NCBI GenBank assembly: GCA_942491735.1
Contig: CALOCN010000014.1
Coordinates: 1,860,001-1,924,000, forward strand
Source of the DNA: CALOCN01 sp942491735
Lineage (GTDB): Bacteria > Eisenbacteria > RBG-16-71-46 > JABDJR01
DNA: 64,000 nt
Direction: 5' to 3'
Both the position numbers and the translations under genes were made by a program. Positions 16,735 through 24,659 of the stretch are shown here, in pieces. The notes beneath the pieces are model-generated. The model had not been told where the DNA came from, did no database searches, and saw nothing but the letters and a program-made list of their open reading frames with translations. How positions within the stretch are numbered: position 1 is the first letter of the stretch; every line of letters starts with the position of its first letter.

Positions 16735-17829
16735 ATGACCGTGATCACCGATTCGCTTCCGCTGAAGGCCATCCACCACGTCGAGTTCTGGGTGGGCAAC
16801 GCCAAACAGGCCGAGTACTTCTATCGCAACGCCTTCGGGTTCAGCCGGGTCGCCTATGCGGGCCCCGAGACCGGACTGAAGGACCGGGCGTCCTATGTCC
16901 TGCAACAGGGCAAGATCCGGTTCGTCTTCACCACCCCCCTGGACCCGGACAGCGTCATGGCCCGGCACATCCTGGAGCACGGGGACGGGGTGAAGGACAT
17001 CGCCTTCGAGGTGGACGACGCCGACCACAGCTTCACTGTGGCCACCGACCGGGGCGGACCGGCCGCGGACGCCCCCGCGGATCTTTCCGACTCCTCCGGC
17101 GTGGTGCGTCGCTCGGCGGTGAAGACGTACGGCGAGACCGTGCACAGCTTCCTGGGCAAGAACGGCTACCACGGTCCGTTCCTTCCCGGGTTCGTCGAGA
17201 ATCACGTGGAGGGCCCCAACGTGGGTCTCCTCACCGTGGACCACATCGTGGGGAACGTCGAGCTGGGGAAGATGGACGCGTGGGCCACCTTCTACGAGAA
17301 CGTGTTCGGTTTCCACCGTTTCATGAGCTTCGACGACAAGGACATCTCCACCGAGTACACCGCGCTCATGTCCAAGGTCATGTCCAACAAGGACGGGCGC
17401 ATCAAGTTTCCCCTCAACGAACCGGCGCCCGGGCTCAAGAAGAGCCAGATCGAGGAGTACCTCGAGTTCTACCGGGGACCCGGGGTGCAGCACATTGCGC
17501 TCCTCACCGGGGACATCATCCACACCGTCTCGCGACTGCGGGAGCAGGGGGTGGAGTTCCTGGAGGTCCCGGCCAGCTACTACGAGGAGGCCTGGACGCG
17601 GGTGGGGGACATCCGCGAGTCCAAGGAAGCCGTGGCCGAGTTGGGCATCCTGGTCGATCGCGACGACGAGGGCTACCTGCTCCAGCTCTTCACCAAGCCG
17701 GTCGAGGATCGTCCCACCGTGTTCTTCGAGATCATCCAGCGGCGGGGTTGCCAGGGCTTCGGCAAGGGCAACTTCAAGGCACTGTTCGAGGCGATCGAGC
17801 GGGAACAGGACCGCCGGGGCAACCTCTGA
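16735..17829 (+). CDS. hppD: 4-hydroxyphenylpyruvate dioxygenase
   Basis: The product has 364 residues. It turns 4-hydroxyphenylpyruvate into homogentisate, the second step of tyrosine breakdown, using Fe(II) and O2. Two vicinal-oxygen-chelate halves are seen. Iron ligands fit the His of IHHVEFW near residue 15 or, as in the family, the VDHIVGNVE and VQHIALLTGD histidines together with the late Glu of VFFEIIQRRG. The ATG at 16735 is preferred over one 24 bases upstream because the protein aligns from MTVITD and AAGGGG lies before it. The TGA stop shares its A with the ATG of hmgA, so the pair is coupled. Confidence 0.93.
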   Translation: MTVITDSLPLKAIHHVEFWVGNAKQAEYFYRNAFGFSRVAYAGPETGLKDRASYVLQQGKIRFVFTTPLDPDSVMARHILEHGDGVKDIAFEVDDADHSFTVATDRGGPAADAPADLSDSSGVVRRSAVKTYGETVHSFLGKNGYHGPFLPGFVENHVEGPNVGLLTVDHIVGNVELGKMDAWATFYENVFGFHRFMSFDDKDISTEYTALMSKVMSNKDGRIKFPLNEPAPGLKKSQIEEYLEFYRGPGVQHIALLTGDIIHTVSRLREQGVEFLEVPASYYEEAWTRVGDIRESKEAVAELGILVDRDDEGYLLQLFTKPVEDRPTVFFEIIQRRGCQGFGKGNFKALFEAIEREQDRRGNL

Positions 17830-18986
17830 TGCCGTTCTATCAGAAGCGGGGTCGTTTCCCGCGCAAGCGCCACACCGTCTTTCCCAAGGATGACGGGAGC
17901 CTCCACTACGAGGAGCTGATCGGCAACCGCGGGTTCCAGGGCCCTTCGTCGCTGCTCTATCGTCTGGAGCGACCCACCCAGCTCCTCAGCACCGAGTTCC
18001 TCGGTTCGGTGGCTCCGGTCGCGGTGGGACCCTCGGCGCTGCGCCCGCACCATTTTCGGCTGGGAGCGGTGCCCGAGGGCGGGGATCCCGTCCAGGACCG
18101 CACACCCATTCTCTTCAACACCGAGGTCACGGTTTCGCTGGCCGCCCCCGTGGCTTCCGCCGAGTCCTTCTATCGCAACGGGCAGGCCGACGAGCTCCTC
18201 TACGTCGCCCAGGGGCAGGGGACGCTGACCTCGCCATTGGGGGACCTGGCTTTTGGCCCGGGGGACTATGTGCTGATCCCGCGCGGCATCGTGCACCGGG
18301 TGGAGTTGGACGAGGGGCCGCACCGGATCCTTGTCGTCGAGGGCGCGGCTCCCATCGACATTCCCCGGCGTTACCGCAACCCGAGCGGTCAGTTCCTGGA
18401 AGGGGCGCCGTACTCGGAACGGGACTTCCGGGCTCCGTCGCAACTGCGGACGCACGAGGAGACCGGCGAGTTCGCGATCCTCACCAAACGGGACAACGGG
18501 CTGACCCGTCACGTGGTGCGTGCACATCCCTACGACGTGGTGGGATGGGACGGCTGCTACTACCCCTATGCGTTCAACATCAACGACTTCGAACCCATCG
18601 TGGGGCGCATCCATCAGCCCCCGCCGGTGCACCAGACCTTTCACGCGGACGGCTTCGTGGTCTGTTCGTTCGTGCCGCGGCTGTTCGATTTCGATCCCAA
18701 CGCCATTCCCGCGCCCTACAACCACTCCAACGCCCAGAGCGAAGAGATCCTGTTCTACGCGTCCGAGGAGTTCATGAGTCGCAAGGGGATCGAGTTCGCC
18801 TCCGTGACCTGGCATCCCGACGGCATGCCGCACGGGCCGCACCCGGGTACCATGGAGGCGTCGGTCGGGGCCAAGCGGACCGACGAGATCGCGGTCATGG
18901 TCGATACGTTCCGGCCGCTGGCCGTGACCACGGCGGCCATGGCATTCGACGATCCGGACTATCCGAGGTCCTGGCTGGAGTCCTGA
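17829..18986 (+). CDS. hmgA: Homogentisate 1,2-dioxygenase
   Basis: The 385-residue cupin-type enzyme opens the ring of homogentisate to maleylacetoacetate, directly after HppD in tyrosine catabolism. The central region reads PVHQTFHADGFVVCSF, and the iron-site motifs HSNAQSEEILFY and WHPDGMPHGPHPGTMEAS (His and Glu ligands) are intact. It is shorter than the proteobacterial enzyme (about 430 residues) but matches the compact form known from other phyla. The start overlaps the hppD stop by one base. The next enzymes of the pathway are not in the window. Confidence 0.92.
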   Translation: MPFYQKRGRFPRKRHTVFPKDDGSLHYEELIGNRGFQGPSSLLYRLERPTQLLSTEFLGSVAPVAVGPSALRPHHFRLGAVPEGGDPVQDRTPILFNTEVTVSLAAPVASAESFYRNGQADELLYVAQGQGTLTSPLGDLAFGPGDYVLIPRGIVHRVELDEGPHRILVVEGAAPIDIPRRYRNPSGQFLEGAPYSERDFRAPSQLRTHEETGEFAILTKRDNGLTRHVVRAHPYDVVGWDGCYYPYAFNINDFEPIVGRIHQPPPVHQTFHADGFVVCSFVPRLFDFDPNAIPAPYNHSNAQSEEILFYASEEFMSRKGIEFASVTWHPDGMPHGPHPGTMEASVGAKRTDEIAVMVDTFRPLAVTTAAMAFDDPDYPRSWLES

Positions 18987-19083
18987 GCCTGGAACGGTTG
19001 GGTTTGACATCTTCTTGACGTTTGCCGCTCCTGGAGTTTTGCCATAGGTTGCTCGTGACTTCCTTTAGCCATAAGGAGACACC

Positions 19084-20829
19084 ATGCGCCCCCTCGTTGC
19101 CGGCCTTGTCCTGTTGTCTTCCCTGGTCCCCATCACGCTTGCGGAGGCGACCGTTCCCTACCCGATCGGCGAGTTCCCCTTGCCCGATCCCTTCCGGCAG
19201 GAGTACATCGATATCGGCTCCGACGGGACCGTTTTCGTGGGGGACAACCAGAACGACATCATCCAACGCTTTGCCCCGGATGGGACCTACCTGGGATCGT
19301 GGTTGGTGCCCAACTACGGGAGGGGACTCGGTGTCGCTCCCGACGGCCGGGTCTACACCTTCACCCCGCTGCTCAGCCCCCAGGTCGAGGTCCGCAGCCC
19401 GAACGGGACCTACCAGGGCGGCTTTGCCGTGGGAGGCATGGACCCGGGCGAGTTGCAGTTCCCATGGGATCTCACCTTCGATGACGAGGGCTACCTGTAC
19501 ATCTGCGAGGGAGCGAGCGCCTGGAACCACGCCCGCATCTCGAAGTTCACCGTGAACGGATCGTTCGTCGACGCGTGGGGAAGTCAGGGCTCCGGTACCG
19601 GCCAATTCATGGACCCCACTTCCATCGAGTTCGGGCCGGACGGGAACCTCTACCTTGCGGACGCGGGGAACCGACGCGTCCTGGTCTTCGAGACCGACGG
19701 CACCTTTGTCCGCTGGTGGCCTGTCGACGGATATCCCAACAAGCTGTCCGTGGATGCGTACAACAACGTATGGATCTGTGACATCGACGACAACGAGCTG
19801 GAGGTCTACACCCACCTCGGTGCCTTGCAGGGGTCGGTGGGGAATCTGGGCAATGCACTCGGCGAGTTCAGCACCTGTTCGGGGCAGGGAAGTCGCGCCC
19901 CCAACGATGTCCGTGTTGACCGGGAACGGGGTGTGGCCGCGGTCACGGATTGCGGAAACGGTCGTGTCCAGTGGTTCAGTGCGGTTCCCCGGAATGGGCC
20001 CCAGGTTGCCTTCCACATCGCGGCCGCCACGGCCAAGACGCATTGCGGGGCGGCGCCGGTCGGTTGCGGGACGTTGACCACCTTCGCCCCCTCGGATCCA
20101 GCGGGTGCTTTCTACAACGTGTACATGCTTGGGACCGCGTCCACCGGTGACCCCGGCTTGGCCGGTCTCCAGGTGGGGATCGAAGTCGGCGGGGATCTCC
20201 AGATTGACGGTTGGACTCGGTGTACGGACAGCCAGGTTCCGGTCGGGTCCTGGCCCTTGGGCGGGGGCAACACCCTGTTCTGGAGTTCGGAGAATTGTCC
20301 GGAGCATCCGGCCCCGGCATTGGGGTACTTCTATGTCGCCGCCTACGGCCCGGGCTTCATCGCAGCCAAGGAACACCCCACCGCGGGGGGACCGATCATG
20401 GCGCCCTGTAGCGGGGCGGAGGCTACGGTGGATGCGTCCTCCCGCGGCTGGGCCGCGTTCGCGGCCAGTGCAGGGACGCTGGGGGACGGCTGCAACCCCT
20501 GCTTGGCCCCGTGCAGCGCCCCGACCACGACCGGGGCACCGGCGCTTCCCGTTCCCGAAACGCCGTTGCGGGTTGCCCCCAATCCCTCACGCGGTCCGCT
20601 CCGCGTGGAGTTCGCCTTGACCACACCTGGGGCCGTGCGCTGGGTGGTTCTGGACGTGGCGGGGCGCATCGTGCGGGAGATCGACTTCGGGGTTCGCGGA
20701 ATCGGAGCCCATACGCTGCGGTGGGACGGCCGCGACGACTCCGGTCGCCGGGCGTCTCCGGGCGTCTACTTCCACCGCTTGCTGGGTCCCGCCGGCGAAT
20801 CGAATGGACGCCTGGTTCTGCTTCCCTGA
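19084..20829 (+). CDS. Secreted NHL-like propeller with FlgD-like C-terminal domain
   Basis: The product has 581 residues. A signal peptide (about 1-20) is followed by propeller repeats to about 300, such as NLYLADAGNRRVLVFETDG and VAAVTDCGNGRVQWF. A Cys-containing middle region follows, and then a C-terminal Ig-like sorting-type domain (LRVAPNPSRGPLRVEF, HTLRWDGRDDSGRRASPG, GRLVLLP). The architecture matches the proteins at 7455 and, for the tail, 22658. AAGGAGA precedes the ATG at the right distance. The upstream 100 bases hold two TTGAC motifs (19004 and 19015) but no clear matching -10 box. Role is probably extracellular binding. Confidence 0.8.
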   Translation: MRPLVAGLVLLSSLVPITLAEATVPYPIGEFPLPDPFRQEYIDIGSDGTVFVGDNQNDIIQRFAPDGTYLGSWLVPNYGRGLGVAPDGRVYTFTPLLSPQVEVRSPNGTYQGGFAVGGMDPGELQFPWDLTFDDEGYLYICEGASAWNHARISKFTVNGSFVDAWGSQGSGTGQFMDPTSIEFGPDGNLYLADAGNRRVLVFETDGTFVRWWPVDGYPNKLSVDAYNNVWICDIDDNELEVYTHLGALQGSVGNLGNALGEFSTCSGQGSRAPNDVRVDRERGVAAVTDCGNGRVQWFSAVPRNGPQVAFHIAAATAKTHCGAAPVGCGTLTTFAPSDPAGAFYNVYMLGTASTGDPGLAGLQVGIEVGGDLQIDGWTRCTDSQVPVGSWPLGGGNTLFWSSENCPEHPAPALGYFYVAAYGPGFIAAKEHPTAGGPIMAPCSGAEATVDASSRGWAAFAASAGTLGDGCNPCLAPCSAPTTTGAPALPVPETPLRVAPNPSRGPLRVEFALTTPGAVRWVVLDVAGRIVREIDFGVRGIGAHTLRWDGRDDSGRRASPGVYFHRLLGPAGESNGRLVLLP

Positions 20830-20834
20830 TCGGC

Positions 20835-21158
20835 CTAGTCGACCGTCTCGCCGCGGTAGCCGTCCCGGAGCTTCTCGTAGGTGTAGATCCCGGTGTCGTG
20901 GTTGTCGCTCCAGCGGAACCGGAGGGCGTAGCGTCCCACCCGGCCCGTCTCCACGGCGGTGAGGGATTCGCTGACGCTGGCCGGGTCCAGGATCTTCTCT
21001 CCGGTCATCTCATCCACGCACTGCGCGCAGGGACAGGCCAGACGCAGGTCATAGGCGCGATACTGAATGATCTTGCCGTCCTGCCAGGTGACGTCGATCC
21101 GTGCGCCGTCGACAGCCAGGTCCACTCGAACCGGAATGGGAATGCGTTTCAATGCCAC
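20835..21158 (-). CDS. DUF971 domain protein
   Basis: The product has 107 residues, matching the DUF971 family (related to the N-terminal domain of gamma-butyrobetaine hydroxylase). Typical signatures are LRLACPCAQCVDEMTG with three cysteines and FRWSDNHDTGIYTYEKLR. The Cys cluster suggests metal binding; in some bacteria the family is linked with iron-sulfur proteins, which is association only. The GTG start at 21158 has GGAGG upstream. It is followed on the same strand by nothing of its own unit, and the two genes upstream of it (bactofilin and trmJ) point the same way with a 129-base gap. Confidence 0.85.
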   Translation of the reverse strand: MALKRIPIPVRVDLAVDGARIDVTWQDGKIIQYRAYDLRLACPCAQCVDEMTGEKILDPASVSESLTAVETGRVGRYALRFRWSDNHDTGIYTYEKLRDGYRGETVD

Positions 21159-21287
21159 GTTGCTTACCTCCAGGGGAGGAGCAAGGGTACCGGTTGCGGC
21201 GTGGGGACTCCACCATCCCCTGTGTCGCTACATCACAAAGCAGGTGAGGTGGTGCTGGAAAATTGCTGCGGGAGAGTGGGTTGCCGC

Positions 21288-21704
21288 TCAGGCTTGTCCG
21301 GGCTGTCCGTCCTGGTAGCTTTGCGCCTTGGGATCCCGGCGGTCCGGTCCGCTGCGCTCCCCGAAGAACCGCGCCCCGGGATCCACGATCAGCGTCTCCG
21401 TGTGGACCTCGGCCTGGACGTAGGCCCGGGGATGGATGCGGATGGACTCCGTGGCCTCGATCCTGCCCCGACAGGTTCCCTCGACGATCACCCGGCGGGC
21501 GCGCAGGCCCCCTTCCATGGAGCCTTCGGCGTCGATGTGGACCGTTCCGTCGGTCACCACGAGCCCTTCCACGCGACCGTGGATCAGCACATCGCCGGTG
21601 AGGAGCAGATCGCCCCGCACCACGGAGCCGGGGCCCAGCAGGGTCCAGGAGCCGTCGCGGGTCATGGGGGTGGCGCCTTGGTGACGCAGTTTGGGTCGTG
21701 ACAT
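21288..21704 (-). CDS. Bactofilin (polymer-forming cytoskeletal protein)
   Basis: The product has about 138 residues. The central region consists of short right-handed beta-helix turns in which Gly, Val and Ile recur every few residues (GSVVRGDLLLTGDVLIHGRV, VEGTCRGRIEATESIRIHP, TETLIVDPGARFFGE), the hallmark of bactofilins. These proteins polymerise without nucleotide and position envelope enzymes. N- and C-terminal tails are short and polar. The ATG at 21704 is chosen; a second in-frame ATG 13 codons later is possible. It is 32 bases downstream of trmJ, likely the same transcript. Confidence 0.85.
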   Translation of the reverse strand: MSRPKLRHQGATPMTRDGSWTLLGPGSVVRGDLLLTGDVLIHGRVEGLVVTDGTVHIDAEGSMEGGLRARRVIVEGTCRGRIEATESIRIHPRAYVQAEVHTETLIVDPGARFFGERSGPDRRDPKAQSYQDGQPGQA

Positions 21705-21736
21705 GCGGTTTCCGGTCGGGCTTGGCCCGTACCCGG

Positions 21737-22489
21737 TTATCGCCCGTCGGGTCCCTCGTCTTGAGAATCCACGTGTTGAGCCGACCACACGAACTGTCGC
21801 AGCAGTCCGCGGAGCATGCGCACTTCCCGGTCGTCGAGACGCGAACGTTCGAACAGGGCGCGCAGGATCGGCATCCTCGCCGCGGTGGTATGGGGCTCCA
21901 GGAACCCGGCCGTCATCAGGGTCTCCTCGAGGTGGTCGTAGAAGTCCTGACGCGCCCTCACCGGTGCGATCCTTCGCGCCTCCGGGTCGGGTGCGCTTAC
22001 CGAGGCCGACCAGCTCTCGTAGGCGCAGATGGCCACTGCCTGGGCCAGGTTCATGGAGGGCTGCTCCGGGGCGGTGGGGATGGCCACCCGGGCGCTGCAG
22101 CGGGAGAGGTCGTCGTTCTGCAGACCGCTGGGTTCCGGGCCAAAGACCCATGCCCCGGGTTCTCCGGCCAGCCCCATGGTCTTGGCCTCGGCCCCCGCTT
22201 CCCGCACCGACAGCGCGCCGTGGCGGTGGCGCCCGGTTCGGCGGGTGGTCGCCCAGACCCGCGTGCAGGGGGCGACGGCGGTGGCGAGATCCTCCACGAT
22301 GTCCGCGCTCTCGATCACGTCTTCCGCGCCCCGGGCCCAAGTGTAGGCATCCTGAGGCCGCGGATAGGCCGGGGCGACCAGGACCAGGTGATTCATACCG
22401 AAGTTGCGCATGGCGCGCGCGGCGGCCCCTACGTTCCCGGGTTTCTCGGGGCGGACCAGGACCACACGAATGCTGGCGAGTTTGCTCAT
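21737..22489 (-). CDS. trmJ: TrmJ-type SPOUT RNA methyltransferase
   Basis: This 250-residue enzyme is of the TrmH/TrmJ (SPOUT) family, which methylates the 2'-hydroxyl of tRNA (TrmJ: position 32). Family motifs are visible: RVVLVRPEKPGNVGAAARAM at the start, GAWVFGPEPSGLQNDDL and IPTAPEQPSMNLAQAVAI, which form the knotted AdoMet site. The helical C-terminal extension supports TrmJ rather than rRNA enzymes. The ATG at 22489 is chosen because the frame upstream is not conserved. The trmJ name is by family only; position specificity is not shown by sequence. Confidence 0.82.
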   Translation of the reverse strand: MSKLASIRVVLVRPEKPGNVGAAARAMRNFGMNHLVLVAPAYPRPQDAYTWARGAEDVIESADIVEDLATAVAPCTRVWATTRRTGRHRHGALSVREAGAEAKTMGLAGEPGAWVFGPEPSGLQNDDLSRCSARVAIPTAPEQPSMNLAQAVAICAYESWSASVSAPDPEARRIAPVRARQDFYDHLEETLMTAGFLEPHTTAARMPILRALFERSRLDDREVRMLRGLLRQFVWSAQHVDSQDEGPDGR

Positions 22490-22567
22490 GGGAAAAACCC
22501 TATCCCGAACCCGGGGTAAGCCGCCATCCTCACGCTGGATAGGGTTTGGCCGATAACCTGAGGGAGA

Positions 22568-22594
22568 CGACTCCCGTCGACGGGCGAGGAGTCG
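22568..22594. other. Hairpin in the leader of the FG-GAP gene
   Basis: CGACTCC and GGAGTCG (7 bp) enclose a perfect 12-base palindrome CCCGTCGACGGG (22573-22584), giving two competing foldings. It lies between the divergent trmJ and FG-GAP genes. It could be an operator or an mRNA hairpin. Confidence 0.35.
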
Positions 22595-22657
22595 GCCCTG
22601 CGCTGTCAAAAAGTGCTCGTAATCCGTTGCTGGTCATTCTATTACGGAGAAAGCTTC

Positions 22658-24586
22658 ATGAAGTCGTCGAATAACCGGTGGGGAGGGATGGCTCTCCTGA
22701 TCACGCTCTTGCTCTGGGCTGGAGCGACCGCGGCCGAGGCCCAGGTGCTTTCGGGTCAGATCTCGGGCGACGAGTTCGGCCGCTCGGTGGCTTGGGCCGG
22801 CGACGTCAACCGCGACGGTCTGGACGACTTCCTGGTGGGGTCTCCCCAGGCCCGCACCGGGACCGGCGTGGTGGGTCGGGTCACCCTGACCTACGGCCAG
22901 GCGGCCGGATACCCGGTGTTCCCCGTACGAACCTATGAAGGTGAAATCTCGGGAAACCAGTTCGGGTTCGCGGTCAGCACCGCCGGGGACGTGAACGGGG
23001 ACGGCTATGACGACTTCCTGGTCGGCGCTCCTTTCTACAACACCAACTCGCCGGGGGGCGCCGCGGCCGGACGCGTCTACCTGTACCTGGGTGGAAGCAC
23101 GAGTCCGCGGGATCCGGCCTGGACGTTCGACGGAGATCTTCCCGGCGCGCACTTCGGTGCTTCGCTCGCCGGAGGATTCGACTTCAACGACGACGGCTAC
23201 GACGATTTTGCCGTAGGCGCTCCGGATCACAACGGGCCGGGTGTGGCGTCCGGTCAGGTGCGCATCTTTTTTGGTCGCGAACTGGTCGCCGGCATCGTTC
23301 CGGCGCACACCCTTTTCGGGGACGATCCCAACTGGTCGCTGGGCACCTCGCTCGACAACGCCGGGGATGTGAACAAGGACGGCTACGGGGATCTCATTGC
23401 CGGGGCTCCGCAGGTGAACAACTTCAACTCCGGCCGCGCGGTGATCTGGTACGGGCGGGAGTCCGTACTCGTTGCGCCGAATCGGACGACCCTCTCGGGC
23501 GAGTTCGGCGGCGACGCGTTTGGTTGGGCCGTCTCGGGGGCAGGGGATCTCAACGGAGACGGCTATGACGACGTGTTCATCGGCGCCCCGTTCCACAGTT
23601 CCCAGGGTGAGGACAAGGGGGCGGTGTATGTCTTTCGTGGGGGTTCCTTCATGGACACCAACCATGATTGGCGCGCGGTGGGGACGGTGGGCGGGCACAA
23701 CCTGGGCTACTCGGTCGACGGCGGCTTCGACATCTCCGGGGACGGCGTACCGGACCTGGCCGCCGGCGCTCCCGGAGCCAACACTCCGGCGGTGAACTCG
23801 GGCGAGGTGCGGGTGTTCTTTGGGCAGGCATCGCCGTCCAACGTGCCGGATCTCACCGTGACCTCGAATCCGCCCGTGCCGAGTTTCGAAGCAGACGACC
23901 GTTTTGGCGCGGCCGTGCGTTTCGTCGGGTCCTTCAACGGCGACGCGGTGGCCGAACTTCTTTCCGGCGCCCCGTTCGGCAATATCGCCTCGGGGGCCGA
24001 GGCCGGGTACGCCAACCTGCTGGTCAATCCCGACTTCTTCACCCCGGTCAAGCTGGTCTCGATGGACGCCCGGATCGTGGGCCCCGCGGTGGAGGTCCGC
24101 TGGCAGCTCGCCGACACCGAGGCCCTGTCCGGGTTGCGGGTGGAGGCGATCTCCGGGGAGCAGGTCCGGGAACTCCACTCCGGCTGGCTTCCCGCAGGAA
24201 CCACGTCCTTCACGGACCCCACTCCCGACCCCGGCCGGGCAAGCTACCGGCTTACCGCGATCGAGCGGGGAGGCGAGCGCATCACCCTCGGTGAGCGCAG
24301 CGTGGACGTGACCCCGGCCCGCATGGCATTCGCCCCGGATCGCAATCCGTTCCGCGACCGGGTTCAACTCACCGGGACCGCGCCCAACGAACCGGTGACG
24401 GTCTCGGTATGGGACCTCCGTGGCCGCAGGGTGCGCACGCTGCCCCTGTCCGTCGACGGGGGCTCGGCACGGGTGAGCTGGGACGGTCGGGATGACTCGG
24501 GCCGTCCCGCTCCGGCCGGCGTCTACCTCATCCGGGTCGAGGGGGCCACCGAGCGTCAGGCGGTCAAGGTGCTGCGGCTCTTCTAG
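22658..24586 (+). CDS. Secreted FG-GAP (integrin-alpha-like) propeller with FlgD-like C-terminal domain
   Basis: The 642-residue protein has a signal peptide (about 1-30, ending AEAQ). Seven FG-GAP repeats follow, each with an acidic calcium-type loop such as GDVNGDGYDDFLVGAP, GDLNGDGYDDVFIGAP or FDISGDGVPDLAAGAP, so a seven-bladed calcium-binding propeller is expected. After about residue 465 come a fibronectin-like part and a terminal sorting-type Ig domain (FAPDRNPFRDRVQL, SWDGRDDSGRPAPAGVYLIRV, KVLRLF). In the last repeat the acidic loop is partly degraded (GSFNGDAVAELLSG). The ATG has GGAGA seven bases upstream. It probably acts at the cell surface in adhesion or binding. Confidence 0.85.
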   Translation: MKSSNNRWGGMALLITLLLWAGATAAEAQVLSGQISGDEFGRSVAWAGDVNRDGLDDFLVGSPQARTGTGVVGRVTLTYGQAAGYPVFPVRTYEGEISGNQFGFAVSTAGDVNGDGYDDFLVGAPFYNTNSPGGAAAGRVYLYLGGSTSPRDPAWTFDGDLPGAHFGASLAGGFDFNDDGYDDFAVGAPDHNGPGVASGQVRIFFGRELVAGIVPAHTLFGDDPNWSLGTSLDNAGDVNKDGYGDLIAGAPQVNNFNSGRAVIWYGRESVLVAPNRTTLSGEFGGDAFGWAVSGAGDLNGDGYDDVFIGAPFHSSQGEDKGAVYVFRGGSFMDTNHDWRAVGTVGGHNLGYSVDGGFDISGDGVPDLAAGAPGANTPAVNSGEVRVFFGQASPSNVPDLTVTSNPPVPSFEADDRFGAAVRFVGSFNGDAVAELLSGAPFGNIASGAEAGYANLLVNPDFFTPVKLVSMDARIVGPAVEVRWQLADTEALSGLRVEAISGEQVRELHSGWLPAGTTSFTDPTPDPGRASYRLTAIERGGERITLGERSVDVTPARMAFAPDRNPFRDRVQLTGTAPNEPVTVSVWDLRGRRVRTLPLSVDGGSARVSWDGRDDSGRPAPAGVYLIRVEGATERQAVKVLRLF

Positions 24587-24646
24587 ACCCGGTCCCGAGG
24601 GCTCCCCCGGAAGTCTTTGGGCATGGAGCGGGAGGCGCGAAACCCG

Positions 24647-24652
24647 TATCAT
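24647..24652 (+). promoter_or_regulatory. -10 box candidate for the aminotransferase gene, possibly leaderless
   Basis: TATCAT sits seven bases before the ATG at 24660, the same hexamer and nearly the same spacing as at 10193. No good -35 box is found, and the nearest GGGAGG is over 20 bases from the ATG. Confidence 0.35.
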
Positions 24653-24659
24653 CGCGCGC

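Noticed and set aside
22658..23990. Direct DNA repeats suggesting a CRISPR or satellite array
   Set aside because: The periodic similarity comes from FG-GAP protein repeats of uneven spacing; the DNA repeats are diverged at silent positions. The NHL genes show the same effect.
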